Below, in pieces: positions 1-8,423 of a DNA stretch of 64,000 nt; position 1 is the first letter of the stretch; each line of letters begins with the position of its first letter. The translations under genes were made by a program, and so were the position numbers. Location: NCBI RefSeq assembly GCF_019655435.1, contig NZ_BPFH01000003.1, forward strand, positions 310,001 through 374,000. The letters run 5' to 3'. The notes below the pieces were generated by a model, which saw only the letters and a list, made by a program, of their open reading frames with translations, was not told where the DNA came from and made no database searches. This DNA comes from Jannaschia pagri (GTDB lineage: Bacteria; Pseudomonadota; Alphaproteobacteria; Rhodobacterales; Rhodobacteraceae).

Positions 1-915
1 CAACGCACGGGGCAGGCGGCGTTCTGGTTGGCCTATGAGCAGATCGGAGACTTGAACGTCCTCAACGGCTTGGCGGCCTTTCTGGGATCCCAGGATCGGT
101 TGAAGGCTGTCCCCGGCAAACTGAAAAAGCAAAACCCCGGCGATCCGGAGGAAAAGGTCGACAACCCGGAAGAGATGCGCGCCCACCTGGCCGGTCTCGA
201 TCCGTTCCTTCTGTCCCGGTCCACCAATCTGGAGCCACCCCGTGGCCCAGAGGTGCCCAGCATGATGGCGGCGGCCCAGAGCCCCCTCCTGTATCTGCCG
301 ATTCCCGGTGGGCCGACAGCCGCTGTGCGGGCCTGGCTGACGGCGCTGGACGGAGCGGCGCCGACCGATGGGATGCGCCAACGCGATCTGCGGCCGTGGA
401 TGCGCAAGGCGAAGGATTTTGTCAGTTTCGCGGTGGTGCGTCATCCGTTGGTCCGGGCCCACGGCGCATGGCAGAGGGTTCTGTCCGACAAAGGGCCAGA
501 GGCGAATGCGCTGCGCCGGATACTCTCGAACCAACATGGCGTGACAATCCCCGAGGTGCCCGACCCGGATCTGCATGCGCAGGGCTTTTTGGGGTTCCTG
601 ACCTTTCTCAAGGCGAACCTGAGTGGGGGATCAGCCCTGCCCGTCACGCCGGAGCGTGCCAGTCAATCCGCGATCCTGAGCGGTATGGCTCAGGCCGTCC
701 TGCCCCAACGGCTAATCCGCGAGTTCGATGCGCCGGGTGACTTGGCGCGTCTGGCCGATTTCTGTGGACGGGCGGCGCCGGAGTTGGATTTGACCTGCGC
801 GGAGGCGACGCCTTCCCTTGCCGAGATTTACACCGACGCCCACGACGACGCGGCCATTGCCGCCTATCGTCGGGATTTCCTGCAGTTCGGCTTTCGCAGA
901 TGGAAGAACAGCTAG
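1..915 (+). CDS. Sulfotransferase-like protein, 5' end cut by window
   Basis: The frame is open to base 1, with RTGQAAFWLAYEQIGDL read before any start, so the N-terminus lies outside the window. The TTG at 28 is not the true start. About 305 residues remain. The stretch FAVVRHPLVRAHGAW (near 435-480) resembles the 3'-phosphate-binding R-x-P-x2-R segment of PAPS-dependent sulfotransferases of the family 2 / NodH type, preceded by Pro-rich linker sequence. Such enzymes move sulfate from PAPS to a sugar, lipid or protein acceptor. The acceptor cannot be told from sequence. It converges on ptsN. The family assignment rests on one motif and general look, so it is moderate. Confidence 0.5.
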   Translation, partial: QRTGQAAFWLAYEQIGDLNVLNGLAAFLGSQDRLKAVPGKLKKQNPGDPEEKVDNPEEMRAHLAGLDPFLLSRSTNLEPPRGPEVPSMMAAAQSPLLYLPIPGGPTAAVRAWLTALDGAAPTDGMRQRDLRPWMRKAKDFVSFAVVRHPLVRAHGAWQRVLSDKGPEANALRRILSNQHGVTIPEVPDPDLHAQGFLGFLTFLKANLSGGSALPVTPERASQSAILSGMAQAVLPQRLIREFDAPGDLARLADFCGRAAPELDLTCAEATPSLAEIYTDAHDDAAIAAYRRDFLQFGFRRWKNS

Positions 916-972
916 GGCGCGCAGATTCCGAATACGACCTGTTGCCCAGAGCCATCAGATCGGATCCGGTCC

Positions 973-993
973 AAAAGGGCACCTTCGGCCCTT
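973..993 (-). terminator. Weak candidate hairpin after ptsN
   Basis: AAGGGC (975-980) pairs with GCCCTT (988-993). On the minus strand the stem runs into TTTT, as expected downstream of ptsN. The stem is only 6 bp. Confidence 0.3.
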
Positions 994-1003
994 GGTCCCA
1001 CCC

Positions 1004-1468
1004 TTAAGCGGCTTGGTTCGCTTCCATTTCTGTCAGCACCGTATGCAGGATCGCCGGATCGCTGTTGGCCCGCAGCTTGGCGCAAATGCCACTGTCTCGC
1101 AGGGTGCGAGACACCAGGGCCAGCGCCTTCAGATGCGCCACGCCCGCGCCTTCCGGGGCGAAAAGCGCAAAGATCAGATCGACGGGTTTGCGATCCATGG
1201 CGTCGAAGTCCAGGGGCGTTTCCAACCGCAGGAAGACGCCATGGACGGCCTCTAGCCCATCGAGCCGCGCGTGGGGCAGGGCGACACCGTCGCCCACGCC
1301 CGTCGGTCCAAGGGATTCGCGGTCTTGCAAAGCAGTGAAGGCGTCAGCCTGGTCCAAACCGTAGACGTCGTGCGCAATATCACCCAGATCACAAAACAGC
1401 CGTTTCTTGCTGCTGATCTTCGGCAATACCCTCACGGCCCCGGGGGCCAGGATGTCGTTCAACTGCAT
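1004..1468 (-). CDS. ptsN: PTS IIA-like nitrogen regulatory protein PtsN (EIIA-Ntr)
   Basis: 154-aa cytoplasmic phosphoacceptor of the nitrogen-related phosphotransferase system. It receives phosphate from NPr and acts by binding partner proteins rather than moving sugar. The phosphorylated histidine is visible as His66 in GVALPHARL, the family's signature position, and the length matches the family. It lies 36 bp downstream of hpf on the same strand, at the end of the lpt-hpf-ptsN run, the usual proteobacterial place. rpoN, often between lptB and hpf elsewhere, is missing here. Confidence 0.93.
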   Translation of the reverse strand: MQLNDILAPGAVRVLPKISSKKRLFCDLGDIAHDVYGLDQADAFTALQDRESLGPTGVGDGVALPHARLDGLEAVHGVFLRLETPLDFDAMDRKPVDLIFALFAPEGAGVAHLKALALVSRTLRDSGICAKLRANSDPAILHTVLTEMEANQAA

Positions 1469-1504
1469 TCGCTCGATCCTCGCTCCGCCTTTGTGGCGGA
1501 TGTC

Positions 1505-2074
1505 TTACGTTCCGGTTGCCGGGTCTATCCAGCCGACGTTGCCATCCTCGCGCCGGTAGACCACGTTCACGCCCCCATCCTTTTCGTGTTTGAACACGAG
1601 AACCGGGGCGCCGGCCAGTTCCATTTGCATAACGGCCTCTCCAACGGACAGCGCGGGGATCTTCGTCTCCATTTCGGCAACGATGATCGGCTGTAGCGTC
1701 TCGGGCTCAGAATCCTCCGTCTCAGCGGCGAGGATATATGAAGCACCGCCAGAAACTGCAACAGGCTGCTGCCGCTCCTGGTGGTGGTTCTTGAGCCTGC
1801 GCTTGTAACGGCGCAACTGCTTGTCCAGTTTCTCGGCGGCCCCATCGAAGGCGGCATAGATCTCGGTCGCCTTGGCCTTGGCCGTGGCCGTCAGACCGGT
1901 CGAGAGATGCACCGAGGCTTCGCAAACGTGTTCATGCGCCGACTTGGAAAACGTCACCTGCGCATCGGTTGGTCGGCCGGAATACTTTTCTAAGACGCCA
2001 CTGAGCTCGGTCTTTACGTGGGTCTGTAGGGCTTCGCCGATGTCGATTTGCTTACCGGTGATCTGATAGCGCAT
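1505..2074 (-). CDS. hpf: Ribosome hibernation-promoting factor, long form (HPF/RaiA)
   Basis: 189-aa protein that binds the 30S decoding region and drives ribosome dimerisation in stationary phase. The N-terminal YfiA/HPF domain covers about residues 1-105 (MRYQITGKQIDIGEAL start). A linker and the C-terminal dimerisation domain (about 130-185, ending EDGNVGWIDPATGT) make it the long form. A longer reading frame continues upstream, but the ATG at 2074 is preceded by a perfect AGGAGG (2079-2084) at good spacing and begins exactly at the conserved domain. Lies between lptB and ptsN, same strand. Confidence 0.93.
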   Translation of the reverse strand: MRYQITGKQIDIGEALQTHVKTELSGVLEKYSGRPTDAQVTFSKSAHEHVCEASVHLSTGLTATAKAKATEIYAAFDGAAEKLDKQLRRYKRRLKNHHQERQQPVAVSGGASYILAAETEDSEPETLQPIIVAEMETKIPALSVGEAVMQMELAGAPVLVFKHEKDGGVNVVYRREDGNVGWIDPATGT

Positions 2075-2267
2075 GGGTCCTCCTCGGGTGGTCTGGAAAG
2101 CGTTGGCTCGGATAGGTCGGCTGACGCTCAGGGCACCGGGCCGCCGGGTCGGCGGCGGTCGTGTCGGGGGGCGCGATCGGCCAACCCCAGAACATGAGAG
2201 CGGTGCTCCATCCTCTGATTGGGCGCCGGAAGAGGGCGCTCTGTCAACGGAAATCGGAGCGGGGACC

Positions 2268-3017
2268 TTAACGGGCGAAGCTTTCGCCCAGATAGACGCT
2301 GCGGACCTTGTCGTTGGCCACCACGTCATCGGGGCTGCCGGACATCAAAACACCGCCGTCATGCAGAATATAGGCGCGATCAACGATTTGCAGCGTTTCC
2401 CGAACGTTGTGATCGGTGATCAGAACGCCGATGCCACGGGACTTCAGATCGACCACAAGACTGCGAATATCGCCCACGGCGATGGGGTCCACACCGGCAA
2501 AAGGTTCATCAAGCAGCAAGTACCGGGGCGACGCCGCAAGACAGCGCGCGATTTCCACCCGGCGCCGCTCACCCCCGGACAGGGCCATGGCAGAGGCGCG
2601 GCGCAGGCGTTCGATGTGAAACTCGCTAAGCAGTTCTTCGAGACGTTCGCGGCGACGGTGGCGCTTGGGTTCGGCCACCTCCAGGATCGCCATGATGTTC
2701 TGTTCCACCGTCAGGCCCCGGAAGATCGACATCTCCTGCGGGAGGTATCCGATCCCGGCTTTGGCCCGGCGGTACATGGGCAGCCAGGTGACCTCGCGCC
2801 CGTCGAGGGTCACTTGACCGGCGTCAGGTGTGACGAGACCGGCGATACAGTAGAACGTCGTGGTTTTGCCTGATCCGTTCGGTCCGAGCAGCGCGACCAC
2901 TTCGCCCCGCGCCAGATCCATGGAGACGTCGTGGATGACGGGCCGCTTCTTGTAGGACTTCTTGAGACCTCGGATGTGCAGGCCGCCCGCGCCCTCGATG
3001 ACGGTGGGGGCTGTCAC
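2268..3017 (-). CDS. lptB: LPS export ABC transporter ATPase LptB
   Basis: 249-aa cytoplasmic ATPase that powers the LptB2FGC machine, extracting lipopolysaccharide from the inner membrane. Walker [10 protein letters not shown] starts at residue 45, the Q-loop is in [15 protein letters not shown], the signature is LSGGERRR, Walker B is [13 protein letters not shown], and the switch is ITDHNVRE. These are typical LptB sequences and length. It overlaps lptA by 4 bases (ATGA), so translation is probably coupled. lptF and lptG are not in the window. Confidence 0.96.
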   Translation of the reverse strand: MTAPTVIEGAGGLHIRGLKKSYKKRPVIHDVSMDLARGEVVALLGPNGSGKTTTFYCIAGLVTPDAGQVTLDGREVTWLPMYRRAKAGIGYLPQEMSIFRGLTVEQNIMAILEVAEPKRHRRRERLEELLSEFHIERLRRASAMALSGGERRRVEIARCLAASPRYLLLDEPFAGVDPIAVGDIRSLVVDLKSRGIGVLITDHNVRETLQIVDRAYILHDGGVLMSGSPDDVVANDKVRSVYLGESFAR

Positions 3018-3490
3018 GGCTGCAACGTGGTGCGGACGCGGCCCGTGACCGTTCCGGCACCAGACTGGAGGTTCACAGCCAGACGGTCGCCCGCCAAGGT
3101 GCTGCCCGCTTGACTGACGACGACGTCCCCAGTGAGCAGGATCTCGGATGTCCCTAGGACATAGACCGCCGATTGCCCCTCGGCCGCGTCTTCGCCCGCG
3201 ACGATCAGCACATCGCCCGTTGCGTTCACACGGTCGATCCGGCGATCCCCGTTGACGACCGCATAATCGACCACAACACGCGCAGCGCTGAGCCGCAGGT
3301 CATCCTGGGCAATGACGACATTCCCCGTCAGCGTGGCGCGGCCTGTGGATTGGTCGACCTCCAGGTTGTCGGCGGCGACCTCGACCGGCGCGGACCGGTC
3401 GTGATTCCCGCCGCCAAAGCCAACCTGAGCCTGTTGCGACAGGGCAGGGGTCGCGATGACGGCGATCAAGGCAAGGGTGCGGATCAACAT
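3014..3490 (-). CDS. lptA: LPS transport periplasmic protein LptA
   Basis: 158-aa periplasmic bridge protein of the OstA/LptA fold that carries LPS from LptC to LptD. An N-terminal signal peptide ([20 protein letters not shown], cleavage near residue 19) is followed by the OstA domain with the typical opening [23 protein letters not shown] split across beta strands. Sits between lptC (9-bp gap) and lptB (4-bp overlap), which supports the call strongly. Confidence 0.92.
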   Translation of the reverse strand: MLIRTLALIAVIATPALSQQAQVGFGGGNHDRSAPVEVAADNLEVDQSTGRATLTGNVVIAQDDLRLSAARVVVDYAVVNGDRRIDRVNATGDVLIVAGEDAAEGQSAVYVLGTSEILLTGDVVVSQAGSTLAGDRLAVNLQSGAGTVTGRVRTTLQP

Positions 3491-3499
3491 GGGGCCATC

Positions 3500-4111
3500 C
3501 TACTCAACTGGGGGGACGTATAGCAGGTCTACACCTCCCGTGAAGAGCAGGCGCTGACGCCCCTCGCTGTCTTCGCTCAGATGCATTTCTCTGGCGTTCA
3601 GCCGCCCAAGGGGGCCTGTCCCGGTCACCCCCTCCCTGGCGGTAACGGACAGCGTGCTGAGCGAGCCCTGCAGGTGCGGTGTGGTCAGGGAGAACCCCGT
3701 GGAGGTCTCCACCTCCACCTCGCCGGTCAGCGTAACGGTCCGGGTCGCAGTGTCGATCAGACCGGTGTTCGCCGCCACGCGGGCATCGGACACCTCACGC
3801 CCAACGAGGGTCAGTTGGATCTCTTGCGCCGTCATCTTGCGGGCATCCTTGGGATCGGGCTTTGCCACCTGAGCCGTCAGCGCGAATTCGGTCCCATTCC
3901 GCGAGACGCCTGAAAACCGTGGGGACGTTAGTTGTTGGTCCTTGGCCCGCAAGGACACGTCCACGTCCGCAAACGGAATGGCATCGTCGGGGTTTACCGT
4001 TCGCGCCAAGAGAAACAGCGTCGAGAGAAGGATCAAGGCACCCACCGGCAGCAGGATGCGCGCGCCTTTGATCAGGCGGGTGTGGTGACGATCTGCAACC
4101 ATTCCCGCCAT
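3500..4111 (-). CDS. lptC: LPS export protein LptC
   Basis: 203-aa bitopic inner-membrane protein: a short cytoplasmic N-terminus, one transmembrane segment (about residues 20-38, ILLPVGALILLSTLFLLA) and a periplasmic LptC beta-jellyroll. It links the LptBFG ATPase to LptA. Sequence is divergent, as usual for LptC, so the call leans on topology and position. It starts 4 bases after the rnd stop, so rnd-lptC-lptA-lptB are probably one transcript. Confidence 0.88.
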   Translation of the reverse strand: MAGMVADRHHTRLIKGARILLPVGALILLSTLFLLARTVNPDDAIPFADVDVSLRAKDQQLTSPRFSGVSRNGTEFALTAQVAKPDPKDARKMTAQEIQLTLVGREVSDARVAANTGLIDTATRTVTLTGEVEVETSTGFSLTTPHLQGSLSTLSVTAREGVTGTGPLGRLNAREMHLSEDSEGRQRLLFTGGVDLLYVPPVE

Positions 4112-4115
4112 ATAA

Positions 4116-4730
4116 TCACGAATGGGCGAAAATGTCGGTCTCGGGATAGCCGATCAGATCCAGCTTTGCGCGGGTCGGCAGGAAATCATAGCAGGCTTGC
4201 GCGATCTCCAGGCGATCTTCGCGGCGCAGACGGGCGTCGAGTGCCTCTTTTAACCGGTGGAGATACAGGACATCTGAGGCGGCATAGGCCATCTGCGCCT
4301 CGGTTAGCTCTTCGGCGCCCCAATCGCTGGTCTGCTGCATCTTGGAGATGTCTTCCTGCAGCAACTCATGGAGCAACGTCTTCAGCCCGTGGCGGTCGGT
4401 GTAGGTCCGCACGAGGCGCGAGGCGATCTTGGAGCACCAGACTGGCGCGGCCAAGGCACCAAAGGCATGGTACATCGCGGCGATGTCAAAGCGACCGTAG
4501 TGGAACAGCTTGAGGCAAGTGCCGTCGCGGAGCAGCGCCTCCAGGTTCGGGGCCGACGTCTGGCCCTTGGCGATCTGGACCAAGTGGGCGGTGCCGTCTC
4601 CGCCTGACAATTGCACCAGGCACAAACGGTCGCGGTGCGGGTTCAGGCCCATCGTTTCGCAATCGATGGCGACGCCATTTGGGAAGGTCAGCCCGTCGGG
4701 CAGGTCGCCCTTGTGCAAGTTGATGGTCAT
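4116..4730 (-). CDS. rnd: Ribonuclease D, short form
   Basis: 204-aa 3'-5' exoribonuclease of the DEDD superfamily, acting on tRNA 3' ends. Exo motifs are visible: AIDCETMGL (D and E of motif I), KLFHYGRFDIAAM (motif II) and YAASDVLYLHRL (motif III, Y-x3-D). The C-terminal HRDC domain of the E. coli enzyme is absent, which is usual for the alphaproteobacterial form. GGAGG lies just upstream of the ATG at 4730. It heads the lpt operon and follows the tRNA-Leu on the same strand. Confidence 0.93.
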   Translation of the reverse strand: MTINLHKGDLPDGLTFPNGVAIDCETMGLNPHRDRLCLVQLSGGDGTAHLVQIAKGQTSAPNLEALLRDGTCLKLFHYGRFDIAAMYHAFGALAAPVWCSKIASRLVRTYTDRHGLKTLLHELLQEDISKMQQTSDWGAEELTEAQMAYAASDVLYLHRLKEALDARLRREDRLEIAQACYDFLPTRAKLDLIGYPETDIFAHS

Positions 4731-4752
4731 CGGCGCCTCCGAAAACGCGAAT

Positions 4753-4771
4753 GCCCAGCACGGGGCTGGGC
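4753..4771 (-). terminator. Candidate terminator of tRNA-Leu
   Basis: GCCCAGC (4753-4759) and GCTGGGC (4765-4771) form a perfect 7-bp stem with a 5-base loop. On the minus strand it lies 18 bases beyond the tRNA CCA end. The following ATTCGCGTTTTC has a short T run. It sits just before the rnd ribosome-binding site, so it could end the tRNA transcript or only attenuate it. Confidence 0.5.
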
Positions 4772-4789
4772 ATTTCGTGTGGTAGACCG

Positions 4790-4876
<87 letters not shown>

Positions 4877-5002
4877 ATCCACGGTGGGCGGTGGGTATCC
4901 CCGCCCGCTGGTCGCGTCAATACCCCCAATTGCGAAAACCTGTCCTCTTGTCCGGCGGTGTCGCAACCGGTATCGCAAGCCCGACCGGACAGGAGAGATG
5001 TC

Positions 5003-5986
5003 ATGCACAAGCTCGTCACTATTTTCGGCGGCTCCGGCTTTGTGGGTCGCTACATTGCGCGCCGTCTTGCCGAACAGGGCTGGCGGGTGCGCGTGGCCGT
5101 GCGGCGCCCGAACGAGGCGCATTTCGTGCGGGTCTATGGTGCCGTCGGCCAAGTGGAGCCTGTGTTTGCCAATGTCCGGGACGATGCCAGCGTCGCCGCG
5201 GCCCTGATGGGCGCCGATGCGGTCGTCAATTGCGTGGGTATCCTGGCCGAGGCTGGCAAGAACAGGTTTGACGCCGTCCAGGCGGAGGCGCCGGGGCGTA
5301 TCGCGCGCTTGGCCGCCGCCGAAGGCATCACCGGCATGGTTCAAATCAGTGCAATCGGTGCCGATGCTGAGAGCGACAGCGACTATGCCCGCACCAAGGC
5401 CGCGGGCGAGGCGGCTGTTCTGGCGCATCAGCCCGACGCCGTGATCCTGCGGCCCTCCATCGTGTTTGGTGCCGAGGATCAGTTCTTTAACCGCTTCGCA
5501 GGCATGGCGCGCCTGATGCCGATCCTGCCCGTTGTAGGGCCGAACACGCGCTTTCAGCCGGTGTTTGTCGATGATGTCGCTGCCGCTGCGGCCCTAGCCG
5601 TCGAAGGGAAAGCCAAGCCCGGCATCTACGAGTTGGGCGGGCCCGAGATCCGCACCTTCCGCGAGTTGATGCAGGACATGCTGGGCGTCATCCGCCGCCG
5701 TGCGCTGATTTTGACCGTTCCATTCTTCGCCGCGCGGATCATGGCCTGGGGGTTGGATCTGGCGCAGACGGTGACCGCTGGCCTTCTCCACAACGGAACC
5801 TTGACCAAGGATCAGGTGCGGAACTTGGCCCGCGATAACGTGGCCTCTGACGATGTGCCGGGCTTCGAGGCGCTGGGGATCGTCCCCACGACGATGGAAA
5901 CGGTTCTGCCCGAATACCTGTGGCGCTTCCGCCGGTCCGGTCAATATTCCGATATTAAGAAGAGCGCGTCGAACCTCAAGACCTGA
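5003..5986 (+). CDS. NDUFA9-like NAD(P)-binding protein (complex I-associated SDR)
   Basis: 327-aa atypical extended short-chain dehydrogenase. The Rossmann motif IFGGSGFVGRY is at residues 7-17, followed by VRRPNE. ILRPSIVFG and FQPVFVDDVA are hallmarks of the NDUFA9/Ycf39-like branch, whose mitochondrial relative is a complex I accessory subunit. Classical YxxxK catalysis is weak (SDYARTKAAGE), consistent with a structural or cofactor-binding role. An upstream in-frame start exists at 4958, but ATG 5003 has AGGAGA at 4991-4996 and starts at the domain. It is divergent from the tRNA/rnd unit. Assignment to complex I is inferred from the family. Confidence 0.82.
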   Translation: MHKLVTIFGGSGFVGRYIARRLAEQGWRVRVAVRRPNEAHFVRVYGAVGQVEPVFANVRDDASVAAALMGADAVVNCVGILAEAGKNRFDAVQAEAPGRIARLAAAEGITGMVQISAIGADAESDSDYARTKAAGEAAVLAHQPDAVILRPSIVFGAEDQFFNRFAGMARLMPILPVVGPNTRFQPVFVDDVAAAAALAVEGKAKPGIYELGGPEIRTFRELMQDMLGVIRRRALILTVPFFAARIMAWGLDLAQTVTAGLLHNGTLTKDQVRNLARDNVASDDVPGFEALGIVPTTMETVLPEYLWRFRRSGQYSDIKKSASNLKT

Positions 5987-6039
5987 GGAACCGCCGCGCT
6001 ATGTACTGGGTTCACTCGGAGACTTGGGGGACCTAGGAA

Positions 6040-7422
6040 ATGGCGAAAGGCGGACGCGATCTGACGGAGGGGCCCGTGTGGCGTGCCCTTGCAGCCATGT
6101 CGCTGCCGATGATGTTGGGCATTGCCGCCGTTATTTCGACGGGTCTGGTGGATTCCTACTTCCTGGCCAAGGTCTCACCCGAGGCGTTGTCGGCTGTGGG
6201 CTTTATCTTCCCGGTGACGACGGCCATCTCGTCCTTGTCGATCGGACTTTCTGCTGGCGCCGGTGCAATCATCAGCCAGGCGTTGGGCCGCAAAGAAGAC
6301 GATCACGATGTCACGCGACGGGGGCTTCACGCGCTTGGTCTTGGTCTGATCCTAGCAGGCGTCGCGGCCGTGGTTTTTTGGCTGGTCGATGAGTACCTGC
6401 TGGGCGCCTTGGGGGCCGAGGACGCCGTGCTGGAGGCCGCGCTCCGCTATACCCCGGTCTGGAGCCTGTCGTTCCCGTTCCTCGTGTCCATGATGCTGAT
6501 CAACGCGGTGTTCCGAGCCCATGGGAACGGCGGCACCTCTGCCATGGTGATGGTCGCGTCGGCCATTGTGAACGTGGGAACAACGCCGGTATTCATCCTG
6601 GGGTTAGGTCCTGTGCCGGAGCTTGGCATCATGGGGGCGGCCCTCGGAACCTTGGTCGCCATGGTGGCCGGGTCAGCCGTGGCGTTCTGGCTTGCCTGGC
6701 GCGACGGGATTTTGAACCCCTGCTCGGAGCCGCTGAAAGATTTGTGGCGCAACGTGAAAACCATTGCTGGGATTGGTGGGCCTGCGGCCACGTCCAATGC
6801 CATCAATCCCGCCGGAATGGCACTGGTGACAGCGGCGGTCGCCACCGTGGGGTCCAGCGCGGTGGGTGGCTTCGGCGCGGCGACCCGCGTCGAAAGCGTG
6901 CTCGCCGTTCCGCTGTTGGCCTTATCGTCTGGGATCGGGCCAGTGGTCGGCCAGAACTGGGGGGCAGAAAAGGTGGACCGGGCACGGCAAGCCTTGAAGC
7001 TCTGTTTCGGGGTCTCGGTGATCTACGGGTTGACCGTGGCCATTGCCCTGACCTTGTTCGCGCAACCCATAGCGGCGGCTTTCGGCGCGGGTGAAGACAG
7101 CACCGAAGCCGCCGCAAGCTATCTCCGCGTGGTCGGCTGGTCCCTGTTTGGCTACGGGATGCTGATCACGGGTAACGCCGCGCTGAACGCACGGTCCAAG
7201 TCTGGACATGCCATGACCCTATCTTTGGCGCGGGTGTTGGCGGTCTATGTTCCACTCGCCTGGCTCGGCGTGATGACGTTTGGGTATGTGGGGATCTTGG
7301 CTGCGGCGGTGGTGGCCAATGTGTTTGGCGCCTGGGCCACGCTTGTTGCGGCACGGGCCACGCGCCTCCTCGCGACCGAAGCGGCGCCGGTCGCCTGGCC
7401 CGCCCGTCACATTCCGGCGTAG
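6040..7422 (+). CDS. MATE-family multidrug/toxic compound exporter
   Basis: 460-aa inner-membrane protein with about 12 predicted hydrophobic segments and the two-fold repeat of the MatE family: an N-half opening PVWRALAAMSLPMMLGIAAVIS and a C-half with GGFGAATRVESVLAVPLLALS, each written here only in outline. It would export cationic compounds using Na+ or H+. The substrate is unknown. AGGAA lies before the ATG. Its 3' end overlaps the convergent uppP end by 16 bp (7407-7422). Confidence 0.92.
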   Translation: MAKGGRDLTEGPVWRALAAMSLPMMLGIAAVISTGLVDSYFLAKVSPEALSAVGFIFPVTTAISSLSIGLSAGAGAIISQALGRKEDDHDVTRRGLHALGLGLILAGVAAVVFWLVDEYLLGALGAEDAVLEAALRYTPVWSLSFPFLVSMMLINAVFRAHGNGGTSAMVMVASAIVNVGTTPVFILGLGPVPELGIMGAALGTLVAMVAGSAVAFWLAWRDGILNPCSEPLKDLWRNVKTIAGIGGPAATSNAINPAGMALVTAAVATVGSSAVGGFGAATRVESVLAVPLLALSSGIGPVVGQNWGAEKVDRARQALKLCFGVSVIYGLTVAIALTLFAQPIAAAFGAGEDSTEAAASYLRVVGWSLFGYGMLITGNAALNARSKSGHAMTLSLARVLAVYVPLAWLGVMTFGYVGILAAAVVANVFGAWATLVAARATRLLATEAAPVAWPARHIPA

Positions 7423-8213
7423 GCCCAGATCAGAAGGCCACTTCCGAGGATCACGCGATAGATCACATAGGGCGTGAAACTCACGGAGCGCAGCAAACGC
7501 ATCATCAGGTGGAGCGCGCCCAGCGCGGCGCCGAATGACAGCACCGCCGCGATGGCGCCATCGCGCGCTAGGTCCGCATTTGCGTCGCGTGCGACCTCCA
7601 ACCCAAGCAAGGTGCCCGAGGCCAGGATGGTGGGGATCGACATCAGCATGGCGATCCGCGCCGCTTCTTCCCGACCGTATCCCATGGCCCGAGCCCCCGT
7701 GATCGTGATCCCAGATCGGGAGGTTCCGGGGATAAGTGCAATTGCTTGCCACAGACCCATCTTGAGCGCCTGGGATAACCTCCAGTCGCGCAGGTCTTTC
7801 TCTTCCCGCCCCCGTTGATCCGCCCACAGGAGCAGCAGCCCAAACCCCAGGGTTGTCCAGCCGATGACTGTGACGGATCGCAGGACGTCCGTCCCAATGG
7901 TCAGCTTTATCAAAAGGCCTGCGATGATCACCGGGACCGTGGCGATGGCTAAACCCGCTGCCAGACGTTCCTGCGGACCCCATCTGCGCTGGAACAGGCC
8001 CAGAGTGCCGCGCAGCGCCTGGGCCACATCGTCGCGGAAGTACAGGACGACCGCCCCAAGGGTGCCAACGTGAACGGCCACATCCAGAAAGGCGCCCTGA
8101 TCGGCCATTCCTGTGAGGGACGGCAAAAGGATCAAATGCCCCGATGATGAGATGGGGAGGAACTCGGTCACGCCTTGGAGGACCGCAAGAATGAAAAGAT
8201 GCCAGAGGGCCAT
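7407..8213 (-). CDS. uppP: Undecaprenyl-diphosphate phosphatase UppP (BacA)
   Basis: 268-aa polytopic membrane enzyme that recycles undecaprenyl diphosphate for peptidoglycan synthesis; also called a bacitracin-resistance protein. Both catalytic signatures are present: LQGVTEFLPISSSGHL near residues 12-27 and IPGTSRSG near residue 160. The frame extends upstream to 8336, but ATG 8213 begins at the family's usual MALWHLFILAVLQG. It converges with the MATE gene and is divergent from gltD. Confidence 0.95.
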   Translation of the reverse strand: MALWHLFILAVLQGVTEFLPISSSGHLILLPSLTGMADQGAFLDVAVHVGTLGAVVLYFRDDVAQALRGTLGLFQRRWGPQERLAAGLAIATVPVIIAGLLIKLTIGTDVLRSVTVIGWTTLGFGLLLLWADQRGREEKDLRDWRLSQALKMGLWQAIALIPGTSRSGITITGARAMGYGREEAARIAMLMSIPTILASGTLLGLEVARDANADLARDGAIAAVLSFGAALGALHLMMRLLRSVSFTPYVIYRVILGSGLLIWAYAGM

Positions 8214-8423
8214 GGTGCTCGATTCGTGGTAACGTCCGCACTGTGAATCGCCCCCGCTCGAAGGGAAAGGGGGGAGATAAGACCGGATCGGACCGAAATT
8301 TCTGCAGAATCCGACGCGCAACGTCGGCGTCATCACGAGAAATCATAATTTAGGTCATAATTACTGACTTTATATCTGTGATCGCCTTGCGTATAGGGTG
8401 GGCTCGGCTAGTAGGAGGGACCG
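8214..8423. promoter_or_regulatory. Divergent control region uppP / gltD
   Basis: 210 bases without a gene. It contains an AT-rich patch (8341-8380) unlike its surroundings, with a direct repeat CATAATT at 8344-8350 and 8356-8362 (12-base period), upstream of gltD. GTAGGAGGG just before 8424 is the gltD ribosome-binding site. The promoters themselves are not certain. Confidence 0.4.

Noticed and set aside
4964-4981. CGCAACCGGTATCGCAA upstream of the NDUFA9-like gene
   Set aside because: Resembles the inositol operator but is not symmetrical around its centre.
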